A DNA stretch of 64,000 bases from JBDIAG01 sp047974565. GTDB taxonomy: Bacteria > Actinomycetota > Actinomycetes > Actinomycetales > CAWJMD01. The notes under the pieces were generated by a model. The model had not been told where the DNA came from, did not search any database, and saw nothing but the letters and a program-made list of their open reading frames with translations. Below are positions 60,250 to 64,000 of the stretch, piece after piece. Both the position numbers and the translations under genes were made by a program. Within the stretch, counting starts at the first letter, position 1, and the number at the start of each line of letters is the position of its first letter. The stretch is taken from NCBI GenBank assembly GCA_047974565.1, contig JBKECN010000086.1, positions 1 through 64,000 on the forward strand, written 5' to 3'.

Positions 60250-60867
60250 ATCAGCGAGCCGCGTATCAACGAACGCATCCGCGTACCCGAGGTCCGTCTC
60301 GTCGGCCCGGCCGGGGAGCAGGTCGGCATCGTCCGCGTCGAGGACGCCCTGAGGCTGGCCGCCGAGGCCGATCTCGATCTGGTCGAGGTCGCACCCGACG
60401 GTCGACCCCCGGTGTGCAAGCTCATGGACTACGGCAAGTTCAAGTACGAAGCCGACATGAAGGCCCGTGAGGCGCGCAAGAACCAGGCCAACACGGTGCT
60501 CAAGACCATCCGGTTGCGCCTGAAGATCGACCCGCACGACTACGAGACCAAGCGTGGCCAGGCTGCCAAGTTCCTCGCAGCGGGGGACAAGGTCAAGGTC
60601 ATGATCATGTTCCGTGGTCGCGAGCAGTCCCGGCCCGAACAGGGCTACCGGCTGTTGCAGCGGATCGCGGGGGACCTGTCCGAGTTCGGCTACGTCGAGA
60701 GTTCGCCCCTGCAGGACGGACGGAACATGACCATGGTCATCGGTCCGAACAAGAAGAAGTCCGACAGCCGGGGATCGCGTGCCTCGACACGGCGGCAACG
60801 CCGGGAACAGGCCGCGGACCAGCCGGAGTCGGCCGCCGCCGAGGGCGAGCCCGCAGAGCAGGGCTGA
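60250..60867 (+). CDS. infC: Translation initiation factor IF-3
   Basis: 205 aa. EPRINERIRVPEVRLVGPAG is the IF-3 N-terminus. The linker contains DLVEVAPDGRPPVCKLMDYG KFKYE, and the C-domain has KIRLRLKIDPHDYETK-like and FRGREQSRPEQGYRLLQRI. No ATG/GTG/TTG is near the conserved start: the SD AGAGGAGAACC is followed by CAC then ATC at 60250, the expected first codon. The only upstream start is GTG 60148, giving a 34-residue unconserved extension. infC is known for rare starts and self-control by IF3. A basic/acidic tail of about 25 residues is added. Confidence 0.93.
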   Translation: MSEPRINERIRVPEVRLVGPAGEQVGIVRVEDALRLAAEADLDLVEVAPDGRPPVCKLMDYGKFKYEADMKAREARKNQANTVLKTIRLRLKIDPHDYETKRGQAAKFLAAGDKVKVMIMFRGREQSRPEQGYRLLQRIAGDLSEFGYVESSPLQDGRNMTMVIGPNKKKSDSRGSRASTRRQRREQAADQPESAAAEGEPAEQG

Positions 60868-60887
60868 GGGCACCGGCAACACCAGAA

Positions 60888-60913
60888 CCCGTCCGCACAG
60901 TGCGGCGGACGGG
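60888..60913 (+). promoter_or_regulatory. Hairpin between infC and rpmI
   Basis: CCCGTCCGC (60888-60896) and GCGGACGGG (60905-60913) form a 9-bp stem with an 8-nt loop in the 94-nt spacer. It may be an attenuator or mRNA-processing site; no T-run. Confidence 0.55.
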
Positions 60914-60961
60914 CCAGACCCGGGCATGCGCTCGGACGACACATGAGGAGACACGGCAGCC

Positions 60962-61156
60962 ATGCCGAAGAACAAGACCCACAGCGGGACGAAGAAGCGG
61001 GTGCGCGTCACCGGCTCCGGCAAGCTCATGCGCGAGCAGGCCTTCGGCCGGCACCTGATGGAGCACAAGTCCAGCCGCCGGGCCCGTCGACTGTCCGACG
61101 ACGTCGCGGTCGCCAAGGCCGACGCCCCCAAGCTGCGCAAGCTGCTCGGTCGCTGA
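60962..61156 (+). CDS. rpmI: 50S ribosomal protein L35
   Basis: 64 aa, highly basic (PKNKTHSGTKKRVRVTGSGK L). Canonical L35 from first to last residue (KLLGR). ATG preceded by GGAGAC. Middle gene of infC-rpmI-rplT. Confidence 0.97.
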   Translation: MPKNKTHSGTKKRVRVTGSGKLMREQAFGRHLMEHKSSRRARRLSDDVAVAKADAPKLRKLLGR

Positions 61157-61268
61157 CCCATCCACTTCGCGCCGTCCCAGCAGACGGCGTCCCCACCCTC
61201 GCCGAACCTCGGGACGGCGACCGATGAACCCGTCGCCGCGATGCGGTGACCGATGAAGGAGAGATCAC

Positions 61269-61640
61269 GTGGCACGCGTGAAGCGGGCGGTCAACGCCCA
61301 GAAGAAGCGCCGGGAGACCCTCGAGCGCGCCAGCGGCTACCGGGGCCAGCGGTCCCGTCTGTACCGCAAGGCCAAGGAGCAGGTCACCCACTCGCTCGTC
61401 TACGCCTACCGCGACCGCAAGGCCCGCAAGGGTGACTTCCGCCGGTTGTGGATTCAGCGGATCAACGCTGCTGCCCGCGCCAACGGCATGACCTACAACC
61501 GCTTCATCCAGGGGCTCAAGGCTGCTGGCATCGAGGTCGACCGGCGCATGCTCGCCGAAATGGCCGTCAACGATGCCCCGGCCTTCGCCGCGCTCGTCGA
61601 GGTGGCCAAGGCCAACGTGCCCGCCACCAGCGCGGCCTGA
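61269..61640 (+). CDS. rplT: 50S ribosomal protein L20
   Basis: 123 aa starting at GTG with AAGGAGA: ARVKRAVNAQKKRRETLERA, SGYRGQRSRLYRKAKEQVTH, RRLWIQRINAAARANGMTYN RFIQGLKAAGIEVDRRMLA. L20 often represses its own operon by binding the leader mRNA. Confidence 0.98.
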   Translation: MARVKRAVNAQKKRRETLERASGYRGQRSRLYRKAKEQVTHSLVYAYRDRKARKGDFRRLWIQRINAAARANGMTYNRFIQGLKAAGIEVDRRMLAEMAVNDAPAFAALVEVAKANVPATSAA

Positions 61641-61860
61641 GCGCGAGGCATTCGAATCAGTCGATCGTGACCGCGGAACCCCTGACGTCGCTGGTGTTCG
61701 GTGCACGTCGCGCCACCCAGGTCGTCCCGGGCGCTCTGCTCCCGATCGCTGGGGTCGTCCGCATGGGTCCGCGACCGGTTTCGGGGCCACGGCACCCGAG
61801 CAACCGCGTTGTCACCGACGCGATCCGCGACGCCAGACCGATAACCCTTCCGACGCCCGG

Positions 61861-62772
61861 ATGACCGAGATACTCAGCAACCCACGAAGTGAGCGGGTGC
61901 GAGCAGTCCATCGGTTGTCCGGGCGTTCGGCGCGCCGCCGGGCCGGTCGCTTCATCGCCGAGGGCCCCTCGTGCGTGCGCGAGGCCATTCGGACGGCGGC
62001 CGCCGAGGAGGTGTACCTCACCCCGGAGGCGGCGCAGCGATATCCGGAGTTCCTCGGCGCCCTGGCCGACCACCCGCGGGTTCGCCATTGGCTGGTCACC
62101 GACGAGGTGCTCGCGGCCATGTCCGACACCGTCTCCCCTCAAGGGGTGCTGGCGGTCTGCCCGGTGCCGCAAGACCGGATCGAGGACGTGCTGGCCGCCG
62201 GACCCCAGCTGGTTGTCGTGCTCGCCCATGCCCGAGACCCGGGCAACGTCGGCACTGTCATCCGCGCGGCCGACGCCGTCGGTGCGGACGCGGTGATCCT
62301 GACCGACGCCAGCGTCGACCCGTTCAATCCCAAGTGTGTTCGCTCGACGACCGGGTCGATCTTCTCGTTACCGGTACTGCCCGGCCCGGGGCTTGGCGAG
62401 GTCGTGGCGCAATTGCGCACCGCCGGCTGCACCGTGCTGGCCGCGGATGGTGCGGGCGAGGTCGACGTGGACGGGCTGGCCGACCTGGCCCTGCTGCGAT
62501 CCGGGCTCGCCGCGCCGGCCGGCCTTGGGACGGCAGCCGCGCATCAATCGGCCGGAGAGGATGTCGACCTGCGCCGGCCCACGGCCTGGGTGTTCGGCAA
62601 CGAGGCCTGGGGGATGAGCGCACCCGACCGGGAACTGGCGGACGCGGTGGTGCGTGTGCCGATCCATGGTCGGGCCGAGTCACTCAACCTGGCGATGGCC
62701 GCGACAGTGTGCCTGTACGCCTCCGCCCGCGCCCAGCGTCTCCGGCCCGGCCCACCATCGGCCTCGCCGTAG
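61861..62772 (+). CDS. TrmH/SpoU-family RNA 2'-O-methyltransferase
   Basis: 303 aa. N-terminal SpoU_sub_bind region (RVRAVHRLSGRSARRRAGRF IAEGPSCVREA). SPOUT domain with HARDPGNVGTVIRAADAVGA (motif 1), FGNEAWGMSAPDRELADAVV RVPIHGRAESLNLAMAATV (motifs 2/3). Commonly found after rplT and modifies 23S rRNA or tRNA. ATG without clear Shine-Dalgarno; the frame extends upstream without conservation. Confidence 0.93.
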   Translation: MTEILSNPRSERVRAVHRLSGRSARRRAGRFIAEGPSCVREAIRTAAAEEVYLTPEAAQRYPEFLGALADHPRVRHWLVTDEVLAAMSDTVSPQGVLAVCPVPQDRIEDVLAAGPQLVVVLAHARDPGNVGTVIRAADAVGADAVILTDASVDPFNPKCVRSTTGSIFSLPVLPGPGLGEVVAQLRTAGCTVLAADGAGEVDVDGLADLALLRSGLAAPAGLGTAAAHQSAGEDVDLRRPTAWVFGNEAWGMSAPDRELADAVVRVPIHGRAESLNLAMAATVCLYASARAQRLRPGPPSASP

Positions 62773-62942
62773 CAGCGGCTCTGCCTAGCCCATATATCCG
62801 GTGCGTCCGAGCAGAGCGGCGTTCAGGCAAGGCCGCGTCCGGGCAAGGCCGCCTCCGAGGTAGCCACCTCTGCTCCGAGGCGGCGCACTCTGAGGTGAGG
62901 TGCAGCTCCGGTGAGGGAGCGGCGTCTGGTGAGGTAGCCAGC

Positions 62943-63923
62943 TCAGTCGGGAGCGAAGGTGGTGTATCCCGAACCAACGCCGGGAGAGGCGATCTCGTCG
63001 AGCTCGACCAGATCCTGCGCGCTTGGGTCCCAGCCGAGAGCCGCTACGTTGGAGGCGATCTGGGATGGTCGCGAGACTCCCGAGATCACCGACGCCACCG
63101 CCGGCTGGGCAGCGAGCCCGGAGATCGCCACGTGCAGCAGCGGTATCCCGCGGGCGTCGGCGAAGGCCTGCAGAGCCTCCACCCGATCGAAGTCCGCATT
63201 GGCCAATCGAGACGCCTGCAGCGACAGCCGGGAGCCTGCGGGAGCTGGTTCCCCGCGCCGGTATTTGCCGGTGAGCAGGCCGTAGGCGAGCGGGAAGTAC
63301 GGCAGGATCGACATGCCCACCCGCTCGCACGCGGGCGCCAACTCCGCCTCGGCCGACCGGTTGTACAGGGAGTACTCGTTCTGGGCGGAGACGAATTCGC
63401 TGAACCCGTGGGTCTGAGAGACCCAGTGCGCGTCGACGACCTCCCATGAGGTCATGTTCGAGCAGCCGATGTAGCGCACCGTGCCCTCGGCGACGAGGTC
63501 TGACAGGGTCTCTAGCGTCTCCTCGATCGGGGTGATCCGGTCGGGGGTGTGGAACTGGTACAGGTCGATGTAATCGGTGCCCAGCCGCCGCAGGCTCTGC
63601 TGGACGGCCATCCGGATGTATCGGCGCGAGCCGCGAACTCCGAAGTCGGGCCCGTTGGCGCCTTCCATGTCCATGCCGAACTTGGTGGCCAGCACCACCT
63701 GCTCCCGCCGACCCTTGAGCGCCTGGCCGAGGAGTTCCTCGCTGGCGCCGAAGGAGTAGGTGTCCGAGGTGTCGAACAGGGTGATGCCGGCCTCGAGCGC
63801 CGCATCGACGATCTGACGGACCTCGTCAGCGTCAGTGCGGGCCCCGAAGGCATTGCAGCCCACCCCCAGCCGGGACACCATCAGGCCTGAGGTGCCAAGT
63901 GGCGTATACGTCATCGAACTCAT
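62943..63923 (-). CDS. Aldo/keto reductase
   Basis: 326 aa. TPLGTSGLMVSRLGVGCNAF G, FDTSDTYSFGASEELLGQAL (catalytic Asp/Tyr), VVLATKFGMDM (Lys), YQFHTPDRITPIEETLETL (His), and ASVISGVSRPSQIASNVAAL near the cofactor site. AKR of the YajO/Tas-like group. ATG 63923 follows a TAGGTT box by seven bases; ATG 63914 is an alternative. Confidence 0.94.
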   Translation of the reverse strand: MSSMTYTPLGTSGLMVSRLGVGCNAFGARTDADEVRQIVDAALEAGITLFDTSDTYSFGASEELLGQALKGRREQVVLATKFGMDMEGANGPDFGVRGSRRYIRMAVQQSLRRLGTDYIDLYQFHTPDRITPIEETLETLSDLVAEGTVRYIGCSNMTSWEVVDAHWVSQTHGFSEFVSAQNEYSLYNRSAEAELAPACERVGMSILPYFPLAYGLLTGKYRRGEPAPAGSRLSLQASRLANADFDRVEALQAFADARGIPLLHVAISGLAAQPAVASVISGVSRPSQIASNVAALGWDPSAQDLVELDEIASPGVGSGYTTFAPD

Positions 63924-63930
63924 GGGTTTA

Positions 63931-63936
63931 AACCTA
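63931..63936 (-). promoter_or_regulatory. -10 element TAGGTT, leaderless start of the second aldo/keto reductase
   Basis: TAGGTT on the minus strand followed by seven bases and the ATG at 63923; no Shine-Dalgarno. Confidence 0.55.
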
Positions 63937-64000
63937 CAAGGGTCTGCCGAGGTCGTCGGATGTGGCGAGGTTGGCATGCCGCTGGGGGTGGCGCCGGTAG

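Noticed and set aside
62773..62942. Repeats such as GGCAAGGCCGC after the TrmH gene
   Set aside because: Short, imperfect GC-rich repeats; no inverted ends, T-tract or coding sense.

Overview
The window is high-GC, with gene content and order typical of an actinomycete: dnaE1, a hisD-hisC-hisB ... hisH-priA histidine locus followed by an SseB-family gene, an infC-rpmI-rplT-TrmH block, CstA with its small YbdD-like partner, and many genes with a TANNNT box 6-7 nt before the start codon (leaderless mRNA style). The sequence does not settle the genus or order.

Region 1 (1-9.5 kb) is a class III lanthipeptide cluster. It has the end of an unknown gene, an FtsX-type ABC permease, a LanKC synthetase, four small precursor genes (41-43 aa), a full-size ABC exporter and a prolyl-oligopeptidase-type protease that fits leader removal. 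Each precursor has an LxLQ/LxMQ-type leader motif and two Ser-x2-Ser-x(2-4)-Cys ring motifs, so each should carry two labionin/lanthionine rings, but the four cores differ.

Region 2 (9.8-14.0 kb) is backbone: dnaE and a small membrane protein gene.

Region 3 (14.0-31.7 kb) is the most unusual part. It starts with an Rhs/YD-repeat protein that lacks a recognisable export N-terminus and carries a C-terminal toxin and an immunity gene. Downstream lie about a dozen toxin-immunity cassettes, tightly packed with ATGA/TGATG overlaps. Several have their own Sec-type signal peptide, then a variable linker, then a conserved junction (DNA core GTTGCCGCAAA, protein VAAK), then a different toxin domain: EndoU nuclease, Hint domain plus RelE-like, Hint plus an EndoU/BECR-like domain, DUF4258-like domains, a caspase-like domain and others. 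Five cassettes are frameshifted or truncated. Broken mobile DNA is interspersed (IS1634-type transposase, tyrosine recombinase, CHC2-primase start, XRE regulator). One leaderless Hint-toxin cassette begins with a 68-bp exact copy of the Rhs gene's own pre-toxin DNA in the same reading frame, abutting the recombinase remnant. This looks like a toxin reservoir able to exchange with the Rhs tip by recombination.

Region 4 (31.7-51.6 kb) returns to backbone: a LON-domain protein, YbaK/EbsC deacylase, an UPF0014 permease, hisDCB, hisH, priA and sseB. The his genes are split by about 11.6 kb of other genes between hisB and hisH: an SDR, an MFS transporter, an actinobacterial exonuclease/polymerase-A protein, a copper/heme group (membrane protein, CopC-like, PCu(A)C lipoprotein, Tat DyP peroxidase) and an aldehyde dehydrogenase.

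Region 5 (51.6-64 kb) has a SAM methyltransferase behind a clear palindromic operator, an aldo/keto reductase, a flavin monooxygenase with an MFS transporter, cstA with its partner, the infC-rpmI-rplT-TrmH block (infC probably starting at ATC) and another aldo/keto reductase. No tRNA, rRNA or CRISPR array was recognised.
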